The notes: generated from the letters alone by a model not told the origin. A stretch of DNA of 64,000 nt from Streptomyces sp. Q6 (GCF_036967205.1 NZ_CP146022.1:62001-126000), one strand, 5' to 3'. Counted from the first letter of the stretch, positions 8,593 to 17,286 are shown. Program-made: numbers and translations.

Positions 8593-9539
8593 TGCGGGCG
8601 GTCCGGTTCCACGCGTGGGGCGCCGCTCCGGTCCTCGACGAGGTGCCCGAGCCCGTCCGCGCACCGGGCGAGGTCCTCGTCCAGGTGACGGCGGGCGGTG
8701 TCTCGCACCTCGATGTCACCGTCGCGTCCGGCGACTTCGAGCTCAAGCCGTCGCTTCCGTACGTCGGTGGCGTGGAGGGCGCGGGCACGGTCCTGGAGGC
8801 GGACGCCGACTCCGGTCTGGACCCCGGCACGCAGGTCGTGCTGCGCGGCGGCGGTCTGGGTCTCCTGCGCGACGGCACGTGGGCGGAGCGGGTCAGCGTG
8901 AAGCGCAAGGCCGTCACGCCGCTGGAGGCCCCGCTCGCTCCCGCGGTGGCGGCGAGCTTCTTCGTGCCCGCGACGACCGCGTACGTGGCGCTGCACGACA
9001 TCGCCCGGATCGGTCAGGACGAGGACGTCGTCGTGGTGGGCGCCGCCGGCGCGGTCGGCGCGATGGTGGCGCAGCAAGCGCTGGCCGCGGGTGCCCGGGT
9101 CACCGGTGTGGTCGGCCGGGAGGACCAACTGACCGATGTACCGAAGGGAGTGAAGGCCCTGACGATGGACGACGCGGAGGGGCTCGCCCAGGACCGGCCG
9201 GCCTCGCTGCTCGTCGACACACTGGGCGGCTCGGGTCTTGTCGGCCGCAGCCGGTGGGTGCGGCGGGGCGGGCGCGCGGTCGTCATCGGGTACGTGGCGG
9301 GCCCGCACGTCGAGCTCGACCTGCCGAGCTGGCTGCTCGACGAGGTGGCGCTGCTGCCGGTGAACATGATCCGCCAGGAGCGCCGGGCCCGCGAGGTCTC
9401 CGGCGACCTGGTGCGCAGGCTCTCCGAGGGTGAACTGTCGCTGGCGGTGCAGGAGTTCGACCTGGCTGACGCTTCCGAGGCGCTGGACGCGCTGCGCGGC
9501 GGGCGGGTGCGGGGGCGGGCGGTTCTGCTGCCCCGGTGA
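8592..9539 (+). CDS. Quinone-oxidoreductase-type medium-chain dehydrogenase
   Basis: This 315-residue medium-chain dehydrogenase/reductase has a GroES-like N-terminal half and a Rossmann half with the GAAGAVGAM nucleotide motif. No zinc-ligand cysteine/histidine set is visible, so it belongs with NADPH:quinone oxidoreductase-like enzymes rather than zinc alcohol dehydrogenases. The start codon shares one base with the previous stop, indicating translational coupling. It ends the operon that begins with the hydrolases. A reductase step on an unsaturated intermediate is plausible but not provable here. Confidence 0.8.
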   Translation: MRAVRFHAWGAAPVLDEVPEPVRAPGEVLVQVTAGGVSHLDVTVASGDFELKPSLPYVGGVEGAGTVLEADADSGLDPGTQVVLRGGGLGLLRDGTWAERVSVKRKAVTPLEAPLAPAVAASFFVPATTAYVALHDIARIGQDEDVVVVGAAGAVGAMVAQQALAAGARVTGVVGREDQLTDVPKGVKALTMDDAEGLAQDRPASLLVDTLGGSGLVGRSRWVRRGGRAVVIGYVAGPHVELDLPSWLLDEVALLPVNMIRQERRAREVSGDLVRRLSEGELSLAVQEFDLADASEALDALRGGRVRGRAVLLPR

Positions 9540-9616
9540 CGTTTCGGGGCTGCGCGAACGTGGCCGGGTGCGGGTCGGATCGGGCCGTGCCTGGTCGCGC
9601 GGTTCCCCGCGCTCTG

Positions 9617-9646
9617 AGGGGCACGCGGCTTAGCCGCTGTGCCCCT
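9617..9646. terminator. Hairpin terminator candidate between convergent genes
   Basis: A GC-rich stem (AGGGGCA...TGCCCCT) around a GCGGC-TTA-GCCGC core lies between the reductase and the convergent ligase. It could end transcription from either side. Confidence 0.5.
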
Positions 9647-9720
9647 GTCGGGGAGATGCGACCTGAAGGGCCCTGCATCCCAGGGGCGCGGGACTACGCC
9701 GATCAACGGCTCCGCCGCGA

Positions 9721-9796
9721 CCCGCACCCGCACCCGCACCCGCACCCGCACCCGCACCCGCACCCGCACCCGCACCCGCACCCGCACCCGCACCCG
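9721..9796. repeat. CCCGCA hexanucleotide tandem array, about 12.7 copies
   Basis: Seventy-six bases are an unbroken CCCGCA repeat in the gap between two convergent genes, 27 bases from the ligase stop. No gene is credible there. The pure repeat suggests slippage and probable copy-number variation between strains. Confidence 0.95.
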
Positions 9797-9822
9797 GCAA
9801 CGATCCCGGGACCCCCGAGTTC

Positions 9823-11316
9823 CTAGCCGCATCGGTCCCACGTCCCCCCGGTCACCCCCCTCTCCCGCAACACGGACTTACGCACCTTCCCCGTCTCCGT
9901 GAGCGGCAACGTGGCGACCACGTCCACATAGCGCGGCACCGCGAACGCGGGCAGCTCCCCCCTGCAGTGCCGGGCCACGTCCGCCGGATCGAGCTGACAC
10001 CCCGCCCGGGGGACCACCGCCACCATCACCTCGTCCTCGGCGAGCTCGGACGGTACCGGGAAGGCTGCGGCCTCCGCGATGCCGGGGTGGCCGCGCAGAG
10101 CCGTCTCGACCTCGTACGAGGAGATGTTCTCCCCGCGGCGCCGGATGCAGTCCTTGACGCGGTCGACGAACCGGAACCAGCCGTCGGGCTCGCGCACCAC
10201 GCGGTCGCCCGTGCGCCACCAGGAGCCGGATTCCCGCGCCTGTTCGCCCAAGTAGCCCAGGGAGAAGGCGTGTTCCTGGTCGGTGCGGACCAGGAGTTCC
10301 CCGGGCGTTCCGTCCGGCACGTCGGAGAGATCCGTGTCGACGACCCGCGCCTCGAAGCCGTCGCGCACCGTGCCCATGTATCCGGGGCGACAGCCCTCCG
10401 GCACGGAGCCGATGATCGCGTTGGTCTCCGTGGAGCCGAACCCGTCGACGAGCGCCACACCGAACCGCTCGCGGAACACCTCCCACAATGGGCCGGGCGT
10501 CCCCGGGCCGAGCCCGCGCCAGGCCCGATGCGCACGGTCACCCGGGCCCTGCGGTTGGGCGAGCAGCATCGGCGCCATGGCGCCGAGCAGGTACACACAG
10601 GTGGCTCCGGTCTCGGCGGCCCGCTGCCAGTGCCGCGAGGCGGAGAACCTGCGGTCCACCACGAGCGAGGCACCCACGGTCATCGCCTGGGCCAGGGTGT
10701 TGAGAGCGTTGGTGTGGAACAGCGGGAGACAGGTGTAGAGGGTGTCGTCGGCGGTCAGGCGCAGCGAGTCGGCCACGTTCCGGCCCCACCAGGCGAACTG
10801 GGCGTGCGGGCAGCGCACTCCGCGGGACGGGCCCGTGGTGCCGGAGGTGAACAGGATCGCGGCCGTGTCACCGGGGCGGGACGGATGAGGGTCCAGCGCC
10901 TGCTCGACCCCGGGGACGGGCGCCTGCGGCGAACCGGTCACCCACACCTCCCCCGCGTACCCCGCCTCGGTGACTCGGTCGGCGAACTCCGCCCCCACGT
11001 ACAGGAAATGAGGCTTCGACTCGTCCAGGGCGTGCCGGAGCAGCCGCCCGTGCAGCGCCGTGTTGAGCGGGACCACGACGGCCCCGAGCCAGGCGCAGCC
11101 CAGCACCAGGTCGATCAGTTCGACGCTGTTGGACAGGAGCGCGGCGACCCGGTCGCCGGGCCGGCAGCCGCGGGCCGCGAGCGCGCCGGCCATCGTGGCG
11201 GCGGCCGTACGTGTCTGCGCGTAGGTGCGCCGGGTTCCGTCGACGGTCAGGAAGGCCCGTTCTCCGTGGTCCGCGGCCGCCGCGTCGACCAGGGCGGGAA
11301 TCGTCATGCGGTTCAT
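9823..11316 (-). CDS. AMP-forming acyl-CoA synthetase (CaiC-like CoA ligase)
   Basis: This adenylate-forming ligase of 497 residues has the phosphate-binding loop FTSGTTGPSRGV, GFGSTETN, the WWRTGD hinge aspartate, the RVKDCIRRRGENISSYEVE hinge region and the catalytic lysine in TETGKVRKS. The pattern resembles crotonobetaine/carnitine-CoA and related carboxylic-acid CoA ligases. It is transcribed away from the Rieske oxygenase, and two candidate operators lie in the shared upstream gap. It likely activates the imported acid or a side chain as its CoA thioester. A second in-frame ATG three codons on is an equally possible start. Confidence 0.85.
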   Translation of the reverse strand: MNRMTIPALVDAAAADHGERAFLTVDGTRRTYAQTRTAAATMAGALAARGCRPGDRVAALLSNSVELIDLVLGCAWLGAVVVPLNTALHGRLLRHALDESKPHFLYVGAEFADRVTEAGYAGEVWVTGSPQAPVPGVEQALDPHPSRPGDTAAILFTSGTTGPSRGVRCPHAQFAWWGRNVADSLRLTADDTLYTCLPLFHTNALNTLAQAMTVGASLVVDRRFSASRHWQRAAETGATCVYLLGAMAPMLLAQPQGPGDRAHRAWRGLGPGTPGPLWEVFRERFGVALVDGFGSTETNAIIGSVPEGCRPGYMGTVRDGFEARVVDTDLSDVPDGTPGELLVRTDQEHAFSLGYLGEQARESGSWWRTGDRVVREPDGWFRFVDRVKDCIRRRGENISSYEVETALRGHPGIAEAAAFPVPSELAEDEVMVAVVPRAGCQLDPADVARHCRGELPAFAVPRYVDVVATLPLTETGKVRKSVLRERGVTGGTWDRCG

Positions 11317-11358
11317 GAGCGGATGCTGTCCGCCGCCCCGTGAGCGATCAAGGGCAGC

Positions 11359-11375
11359 GGTTCGCTGACCGGTCC
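11359..11375. promoter_or_regulatory. Candidate IclR-type operator, copy 3
   Basis: GGTTCGCTGACCGGTCC lies in the divergent ligase/oxygenase promoter region and matches the 6753 site at 15 of 17 positions. Confidence 0.5.
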
Positions 11376-11387
11376 CCCGTCGGCCGC

Positions 11388-11404
11388 GGTCCGTTCACCG
11401 GAAC
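11388..11404. promoter_or_regulatory. Candidate IclR-type operator, copy 4 (inverted)
   Basis: GGTCCGTTCACCGGAAC is the inverted form of the same motif, with its centre 29 bp from copy 3. Paired sites between divergent genes are typical of regulator-controlled catabolic promoters. Confidence 0.5.
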
Positions 11405-11478
11405 AGGTTCATAGGCAGGCGTGGCGCCGCGCCGGATGCTCGTGCCGCACACCCACCGAAGCAGGAGGCCACGACGAG

Positions 11479-12735
11479 ATGACGACGAGCGAACGACCCC
11501 CCGCCGCACGGAAGACCGCGGCGAAGGAGCCCGCCAAGGCCGACAGGGCACCCCGCGCATCCGCCGACAGGATCGGCCGGCAGGACTGGTCGTCCTGGCC
11601 CCACTACGACAAGGCGGCGTCCGGTTTCCGCGGTTACTGGTACCCGGTCACCTGGGCGAGCCACATCACCGGCGACCCGAAGCCGTTCACGCTCTGCGGC
11701 GAGAAGATCACGCTGATCCGCGACAGCGGCACGGTGTACGCGCTGCACAACCGTTGCCCGCACCGGGGCGTCCCGCTGTCCGAGGGTAACCAGCAGTTCC
11801 CCGGCACCGTCAGCTGCCCCTACCACGGCTGGACCTTCGACCTGCCCACGGGCAATCTGTCCGCGGTCATCACCGACGGCCCCGGCTGCCGTCTGACGGG
11901 CAAGCTGGGCGTGCGCACGTACGCCGTCGAGGAGCGGCTCGGCATGGTCTGGGTGTACATGCCCATCGCCGAGGAGGAGCCGCACCCGATCGACGAGCAG
12001 CTGCCCGAGGAGCTGGTGTCGAACGCCTTCGTGATGGGCGGCCGATTCGATCCGCGCGGCGGCAACTGGCGCTTCGCCTGCGAGAACGGCTTCGACGAAG
12101 GGCACGCCAAGTACCTGCACCGCACGGCTCTTTGGCGCCTGCTCAAACCGATGCCGACATGGAACATCACCCGGATCGTGCCGAAGGGCCGCTGGATCTA
12201 CCGCGTCCAGGACGAGGTCTACTGGGAGGCCGACTTCCCGGGCGTGGGCCGCTGGACCAACAAGCGGTGGTGGATGAAGCAGCCGCCGGAGGGGACGTTC
12301 AACCTCGGCAACACCGGCGCGACCGACAAGGTCGACCCGGTGATCGAGTCCCAGGACTTCCCCGGCTTCGCGTCCCTGTCCATGCCGGGCATGCTGCGGA
12401 TCGCCTACCCCAACTTCATGCACTACGAGTTCTACGTGCCGATCGACGCCGACCACCACATGTACGTCGGCGTGATGGTCAACTTCAAGCGGGGCTGGGA
12501 CACCCTCCGCTTCTACGGCAAGTACCTCGGCGCCATCCGCTGGCTGTTCCACGGCCAGTTCTCCGGCCAGGACGCCTGGATGGTCGACGTGACCGACGCG
12601 CCGCCGGAGAAGCTCTACCGCCCCGACGTGTCGCTGACCGCCTGGCGCAACCTCGGCGAGGAGGAGTACGCCAAGAAGCTCGCCGCCGCCGGCGTCATCG
12701 AAGCCACCACGGACACCACGGAAACGGAGGCCTGA
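11479..12735 (+). CDS. Rieske-type ring-hydroxylating oxygenase, terminal oxygenase subunit
   Basis: The 418-residue protein has a Rieske [2Fe-2S] site with Cys93-x-His95 (CPHRG) and Cys113-x2-His116 (CPYHGW). The mononuclear iron site is ENGFDEGHAKYLHR, with Asn203, Asp206, His209 and His214. GGAGG sits upstream of the ATG. Motif order and C-terminal blocks recall CarAa-type (carbazole dioxygenase) oxygenases more than two-subunit dioxygenases, and no beta subunit is nearby. Electrons would come from the ferredoxin reductase and ferredoxin at 16.3-17.6 kb. It probably carries out the first oxidation of the aromatic substrate. Confidence 0.88.
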   Translation: MTTSERPPAARKTAAKEPAKADRAPRASADRIGRQDWSSWPHYDKAASGFRGYWYPVTWASHITGDPKPFTLCGEKITLIRDSGTVYALHNRCPHRGVPLSEGNQQFPGTVSCPYHGWTFDLPTGNLSAVITDGPGCRLTGKLGVRTYAVEERLGMVWVYMPIAEEEPHPIDEQLPEELVSNAFVMGGRFDPRGGNWRFACENGFDEGHAKYLHRTALWRLLKPMPTWNITRIVPKGRWIYRVQDEVYWEADFPGVGRWTNKRWWMKQPPEGTFNLGNTGATDKVDPVIESQDFPGFASLSMPGMLRIAYPNFMHYEFYVPIDADHHMYVGVMVNFKRGWDTLRFYGKYLGAIRWLFHGQFSGQDAWMVDVTDAPPEKLYRPDVSLTAWRNLGEEEYAKKLAAAGVIEATTDTTETEA

Positions 12736-12737
12736 TC

Positions 12738-12854
12738 ATGGCCCGCACCCTGCTCAAGATCCTGCTCGGTGTCGCCGTCGCGGTGGCGCTGCCCCGCGCC
12801 AAGCAGTTGTTCGCGGAGAAGACCATGACCCAGGTCCACCGGGTCAACCAGTGA
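12738..12854 (+). CDS. 38-residue membrane-associated small protein
   Basis: A tiny frame begins two bases after the oxygenase stop and overlaps the next gene by four bases (GTGA). It encodes a hydrophobic stretch (LLKILLGVAVAVALPRA) followed by a polar tail with KTMTQVHRVNQ. The tight coupling on both sides suggests it is really translated. It could anchor the oxygenase or act only as a translational coupler. I do not recognise the family. Confidence 0.5.
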   Translation: MARTLLKILLGVAVAVALPRAKQLFAEKTMTQVHRVNQ

Positions 12855-14227
12855 CGGGCGCCGCCGAACTCGACGGGCCCGACGGTCTCTCCGGACTCGA
12901 CGAGCAGCGTGGCGCCTGGGTGTCGGATGCGTGGCGGCACGTCACGGACGAGCGGCTGCGCGAGCTGATCGTGGGGCTCGTCGGCATCCCCAGTCCGACC
13001 GGTGACGAGCGGCAACTGGCCGAGCACATCGCCGGGACCCTCGCCTCGGTCGGTCTGCGCGCGGCCTGTCAGCCGATCGACGCGCGGCAGGCCAACGCCT
13101 GGGCCCGCCTCGAAGGCGACGGCACCGGCCCCGACCTGATGCTGTACGCGCCCATCGACACCCTGACCGTGGGGGACGCGAGCGAGGACGTGCCGTGGAT
13201 CGGGCCGAAGTTGCGCGAGGACATGCGTCCCGAGGCCACCGTCTACGACGACCTGGTGACCGGTCTCGGCGCCTCCAACCCCAAAGGGCACGCGGCCTGC
13301 GTGATGATGGCCGCCGAGGCGATCGCGCTGGCCGGTGTGCCGTTGACCGGGGATCTGGTGGCCGCGTTCGGCGCCGGTGGCATGCCGACCAACGCCCGGC
13401 CCGGCAGCGACCGGCTCAACACCGGTCAGGGCGCGGGCTGTTCGTTCCTCCTGGAGCAGGGCGTGTGGACCGACTACGCGGTCATCGCCAAGCCGGGGTG
13501 GACCGTGTCGTGGGACGAGGTGGGCCTGGTCTGGTTCGAGGTGACCGTGCACGGCACCCACACGTATGTGGGCTCGCGGCACCGGCTCCCGTACGACAAC
13601 GCGATCGGCCGCGCCGGCGACGTCGTACGGCACCTGGAGGCGTGGTTCGCCGCGTACGCGAAGCGGCACACCGGCGGCACGGTCGCGCCGCAGGGCATCG
13701 TGTCGTCGGTGCGGGGCGGCTGGCCGCGGATGGCCGCGGTCACCACGGCGGCCTGCACCCTCCGCGTCGACCTGCGCATCGCACCGGAGACGACACCCAT
13801 GCAGGCGAAGCGTGAGTTCACCGCGGCCATCGCGGAGTTGAAGCACGCGATGCCGGAGCTCGACGCCACGGTCGAGATGATCCTCGCCATCCCGGGGACC
13901 TCCACCAGCCGGGAGAGCTGGGTCTTCCGCAGCGCGGTCGCCGGATGGGAGGCCCTCGAAGGGCGACCGCACCGGGTCGTGAACGGCAACAGTGGCGCGA
14001 CCGACGCGAACATCCTGCGCGGGCGCGGCATCCCGACGGTCCGCGTCGGCATGCCGAAGGTGAGCGAGGCGCCCTTCGACATCGACTTCGCCCGCGGCAT
14101 GAACACCGTCTCCGTACAGGAGATGCGGAGACTGGCCCGCCATCTGATCCGCACGGCGGTCGACACCGTCACCCGTTCCCGCGCGGAGTGCGACGCTCCC
14201 GCGCAGCCGGAAGGAGCAACGGCATGA
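12851..14227 (+). CDS. M20-peptidase-like protein lacking the metal ligands
   Basis: The 458-residue protein follows the M20/ArgE/DapE fold outline (IPSPTGDERQLAEHI, then a lid domain, then a C-terminal block with NGNSGATDANILR). The zinc ligands are not conserved: the usual GHxD reads YAPID, the GxxDxKG aspartate reads ASNPKG, and the glutamate pair is replaced by FGAGGMP. It may therefore be a non-hydrolytic member or use other chemistry. It is coupled to the small ORF upstream and the dioxygenase downstream, so it is part of the ring-cleavage operon. Role unknown. Confidence 0.65.
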   Translation: MTGAAELDGPDGLSGLDEQRGAWVSDAWRHVTDERLRELIVGLVGIPSPTGDERQLAEHIAGTLASVGLRAACQPIDARQANAWARLEGDGTGPDLMLYAPIDTLTVGDASEDVPWIGPKLREDMRPEATVYDDLVTGLGASNPKGHAACVMMAAEAIALAGVPLTGDLVAAFGAGGMPTNARPGSDRLNTGQGAGCSFLLEQGVWTDYAVIAKPGWTVSWDEVGLVWFEVTVHGTHTYVGSRHRLPYDNAIGRAGDVVRHLEAWFAAYAKRHTGGTVAPQGIVSSVRGGWPRMAAVTTAACTLRVDLRIAPETTPMQAKREFTAAIAELKHAMPELDATVEMILAIPGTSTSRESWVFRSAVAGWEALEGRPHRVVNGNSGATDANILRGRGIPTVRVGMPKVSEAPFDIDFARGMNTVSVQEMRRLARHLIRTAVDTVTRSRAECDAPAQPEGATA

Positions 14228-15183
14228 GCGAGATCGTGCTCGGCGTGGGGGCCTCCCACAGCACGCTGATGAACACGCACTGGGCGGAGACGGTCCACAA
14301 GGACCGGGCCGAACGGTTCCGTGACGCGCTCGGCGCGGCCCGTGCCGAACTGGCCCGGGTCCGCCCCGACACCGTCGTCCTGATCGGCTCGAACCACTTC
14401 CGAGGGTTCTGGCTCGATCTGATCCCGCCGTTCACGCTCGGCGTCGGGGAGTGCATCGCCAGCGGTGAGTCCGGGACACCGAAGGGTCCGCAGCCGGTGG
14501 ACGTGCCGCTCGCGCAGCACATCGCGGACTCGCTGGTGGAGAGCGGGCGGTTCGACCCGGCGTTCTCCGCCCGGCTCCAGATCGACCACGGGCAGTCCCA
14601 TGCCATCCAGTACCTGCTCGACGGGCTCGACGTGGAGATCGTGCCCTTGGTGGTGAACGTCTTCGCGCATCCGCTGCCGACCCTTCAGCGGTGCGAGGAG
14701 TTGGGGCGCGCCGTCCGCGGGGCCGCGCTCTCCTTCCCCGGCGCACGGCGGGTCGCGGTGGTCGCCTCGGGCGGGCTCTCGCACCGGCTGCCCTGGCCGG
14801 ACTGGCGCGAACCACACGGCGACGACGAGGAGTTCATGGTCGGCGCCTGGCTCAACGGGCGCGAGAACTGGCAGGACTACGACACCCGCCGCCGCGAGAT
14901 CATCCGGGCCGCCGAGGCCTCCCTCACCCCGGAGTTCGACAACGAGTTCCTCACGCTCCTCGAACGCGGCGAGGCATACCGCCTCACCGCGTACACGACC
15001 GAGGAACTGGAGAAGGCCGCGGGCAACGGTGCGCAGGAGCTGCGGACGTGGCTGCTGATGGCGGCAGCCCTGGATCACGCGCCGGCGCGGCGGCTGGCGT
15101 ACGAGCCGATGCCCGAGTGGCTCACCGGGATGGGTGTCGCGGTCATCGACCCGGCGGCCGCGGACGTGGGGCAGCCGGCGTGA
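14224..15183 (+). CDS. Extradiol ring-cleavage dioxygenase, MhpB-like (LigB superfamily)
   Basis: This 319-residue class III extradiol dioxygenase follows E. coli MhpB (2,3-dihydroxyphenylpropionate 1,2-dioxygenase) along nearly its whole length. The blocks include GASHSTLM with His12, GSNHFRGFWLDLIPPFTLGVG-like sequence with His58, QIDHGQSHAIQYLLDGLD, ASGGLSH and PMPEWLTGMG. It would open a catechol ring next to a hydroxyl using Fe(II) and O2. The ATG overlaps the previous stop, with GGAAGGA upstream. It defines the island as a meta-cleavage pathway. Confidence 0.88.
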   Translation: MSEIVLGVGASHSTLMNTHWAETVHKDRAERFRDALGAARAELARVRPDTVVLIGSNHFRGFWLDLIPPFTLGVGECIASGESGTPKGPQPVDVPLAQHIADSLVESGRFDPAFSARLQIDHGQSHAIQYLLDGLDVEIVPLVVNVFAHPLPTLQRCEELGRAVRGAALSFPGARRVAVVASGGLSHRLPWPDWREPHGDDEEFMVGAWLNGRENWQDYDTRRREIIRAAEASLTPEFDNEFLTLLERGEAYRLTAYTTEELEKAAGNGAQELRTWLLMAAALDHAPARRLAYEPMPEWLTGMGVAVIDPAAADVGQPA

Positions 15184-15326
15184 AGCCGCCGGCCGACGCA
15201 GCGCTGGCCGGTCACCACGCCCTCGCCGCCCCGACGCGGCAGGGCTTCGTCCTCTCCGCACGCCGCACCGAACGGGGGCCTGGGGGCGAGGAGCTGGGCG
15301 GGGCCGAGGTGGGCGGGGCCGACTCC

Positions 15327-16052
15327 ATGAACTCCGTTCTGGGGAAGGTCCGCCCGATCCTGGAAGCCTTCACCTCCGATGACGCCGCCCTCTCGCTCGC
15401 CGAACTCGTGCGCCGGTCGGGGGCGGCCAAGGCAACGGTGCACCGGCTCGCCCAAGAGCTGGTCACCTGGGGGCTGTTGGAGCGCGAAGGGTGCGACTAC
15501 CGGCTCGGTCTACGGCTGTTCGAGCTGGGCCAGCGGGTGCACCGGCAGCGCATCCTGCGCGAGGCCGTGCAGCCGTACATGGAGGATCTTCTCCTGATCA
15601 CCCGGGAGACCATCCACTTCGCCATCCACGACAGCCTGGACGTCGTCTACCTGGACAAGATCTTCCCGCACCGCGGGCTGAACGCCGAGTCGCGCGTGGC
15701 GGGCCGGCTCCCGCTGTACTGCACGGGCACCGGAAAGGCGATCCTCGCGTACTCGCCGCCGTCGCTCTTCGTCGACGTGGTCCGGGGCGGCCTCAAGCCG
15801 ATCACCCGGCACACGGTGGTCTCGCCGGGCCGCCTGCGCGCCCAGCTCGACCGGATCCGGGCGGAGGGCATCGTCCTGGAGTCCGAGGAGATCCGACTCG
15901 GTTACGCGAGCCTGGCCGTTCCGGTGTTCGCCGGGGGCACCACGCTGGTGGGCGCGCTGTCCATCACGGCTCCCACCTACCGGATGGACGCGTCGGGGTA
16001 CGCGACGGCGCTGCGGACCGCCGCGCTGGGCATCGGCAGGTCGCTCGCCTAA
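15327..16052 (+). CDS. IclR family transcriptional regulator (second copy)
   Basis: The protein has an IclR winged helix (MNSVLGKVRPILEAF, LAELVRRSGAAKATVHRLAQELV) and effector domain (YCTGTGKAILAY, IRLGYASLAVPVFA). From the ATG at 15327 it has 241 residues. An in-frame GTG at 15180 overlapping the dioxygenase stop would add 49 low-complexity residues and couple it to the operon, so the start is uncertain. It is paralogous in layout to the IclR gene at 1758. As the regulator embedded in the ring-cleavage genes, it is a good candidate for binding the recurring palindrome. Confidence 0.85.
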   Translation: MNSVLGKVRPILEAFTSDDAALSLAELVRRSGAAKATVHRLAQELVTWGLLEREGCDYRLGLRLFELGQRVHRQRILREAVQPYMEDLLLITRETIHFAIHDSLDVVYLDKIFPHRGLNAESRVAGRLPLYCTGTGKAILAYSPPSLFVDVVRGGLKPITRHTVVSPGRLRAQLDRIRAEGIVLESEEIRLGYASLAVPVFAGGTTLVGALSITAPTYRMDASGYATALRTAALGIGRSLA

Positions 16053-16072
16053 CCGCGCGGTCTCGCACGAGT

Positions 16073-16117
16073 ACGAAGCCGCGCCACCTCCGAGAAGCAC
16101 GAACCCGCGCCACCTCC
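16073..16117. repeat. Two 19-bp direct repeats, 26-bp period
   Basis: ACGAAGCCGCGCCACCTCC at 16073-16091 recurs at 16099-16117 with one change. The copies lie just after the IclR stop and before a terminator hairpin. Function unknown. Confidence 0.7.
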
Positions 16118-16129
16118 CACACGCACGAA

Positions 16130-16153
16130 GGGGCCCGTCGAACGGCGGGCCCC
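16130..16153. terminator. Hairpin terminator downstream of the IclR gene
   Basis: GGGGCCCG and CGGGCCCC form an eight-base-pair stem with an eight-base loop, 78 bases after the IclR stop. Confidence 0.6.
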
Positions 16154-16214
16154 TCGCCGTGTTCCGGTGTCACGACCGCCACGACGCACTCGCCGCACCC
16201 TCCTGACCAGCCGC

Positions 16215-16231
16215 GTCCTGCTCACCGGAAC
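16215..16231. promoter_or_regulatory. Weak candidate IclR-type operator, copy 5
   Basis: GTCCTGCTCACCGGAAC shares the TCACCGGAAC half with copy 4 and lies 43 bases before the reductase start. Confidence 0.3.
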
Positions 16232-16273
16232 GACTCCGTAGGGAGAACCGCGCCCCGTTCCTACGCTCACCGC

Positions 16274-17278
16274 ATGAGCCAACTCACCGACGACACCGAC
16301 GTCCTGACCACCGACGTCCTGATCATCGGCGCCGGTCCGGCGGGCCTGTACGGCGCGTACTACGCCGGCTTCCGCGGCCTGACCGTGACCGTGATGGACG
16401 TCCTGCCGCAACTCGGCGGGCAGATCAGCGCGATGTACCCCGAGAAGCCGATCTTCGACATCGCCGGGTTCCTGTCCGTGCGCGGCCGCGACCTGGTGGA
16501 CGGTCTCGTCGCCCAGGCCGAGCCGTACTCCCCGCACTATCTCCTGGGCCACCGGGCCGCCGAACTGACACACGGCGCCGACGGCCTGCCGGTCGTCCGC
16601 AGCGACCAGGGGGCGACGGTGCGGGCGGGGGCCGTCGTCGTCACGGGCGGCGTCGGGACCTTCACGCCACGGCCGCTGCCCGCCGGGGAGGAGTTCCTCG
16701 GGCGCGGACTGGAGTACTTCGTACCGAACCCGTCCGCGCACGCGGACCGGGACGTGCTCGTCGTCGGTGGCGGCGACAGCGCCTTCGACTGGGCGGCCCT
16801 CCTCGCGCCGATCGCCCGCTCGGTCACTCTCGTGCACCGCACCGCCCGCTTCCGCGCCCACGCGGCGTCCGTCGAGAAGGTCCGCGATCTCGGCGTGGAG
16901 ATCGTCACCGACTGCGAGGTGAGCCGGCTCATCGGCGCCGACCGGGTCGAGCGGGCGGAGATCCGGCACCGCCTCACCAAGGAGATCCGCCTCGTCCCCG
17001 CCGGCACCGTGGTCGCGGCGCTCGGCTTCCTCGCCGACCTCGGCCCGCTCCAGCACTGGGGCCTGGACCTCAACGCCCGGAAGATCACCGTCGACACCCA
17101 TATGGCGACCAATCTGCCCCGGGTGTTCGCGGCGGGCGACATCACCGACTACCCCGGCAAGGTCCGCCTCATCTCGGTCGGCTTCGGCGAGGCCGCCACC
17201 GCCGTCAACAACGCGGCCACCGTCATCGACCCGGAGGCCGCCCTGTTCCCCGGGCACTCCACCGAGAAGGAGCACTGA
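16274..17278 (+). CDS. Ferredoxin--NADP+ reductase, thioredoxin-reductase-like type
   Basis: This 334-residue FAD/NAD(P)H protein has two dinucleotide motifs, IGAGPAGLYGA near residue 18 and VVGGGDSAFDW near residue 162, and a C-terminal FAAGDITDYPGKVRLI block. The redox CxxC of thioredoxin reductase is absent, which places it with YumC-type ferredoxin reductases. The neighbouring ferredoxin gene, eight bases downstream, and the Rieske oxygenase complete a three-part electron chain. The ATG at 16274 is the first credible start after the hairpin. Confidence 0.85.
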   Translation: MSQLTDDTDVLTTDVLIIGAGPAGLYGAYYAGFRGLTVTVMDVLPQLGGQISAMYPEKPIFDIAGFLSVRGRDLVDGLVAQAEPYSPHYLLGHRAAELTHGADGLPVVRSDQGATVRAGAVVVTGGVGTFTPRPLPAGEEFLGRGLEYFVPNPSAHADRDVLVVGGGDSAFDWAALLAPIARSVTLVHRTARFRAHAASVEKVRDLGVEIVTDCEVSRLIGADRVERAEIRHRLTKEIRLVPAGTVVAALGFLADLGPLQHWGLDLNARKITVDTHMATNLPRVFAAGDITDYPGKVRLISVGFGEAATAVNNAATVIDPEAALFPGHSTEKEH

Positions 17279-17286
17279 AACACACC

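Noticed and set aside
9721-9796. CRISPR-like repeat array
   Set aside because: The unit is six bases without spacers; it is a simple tandem repeat.
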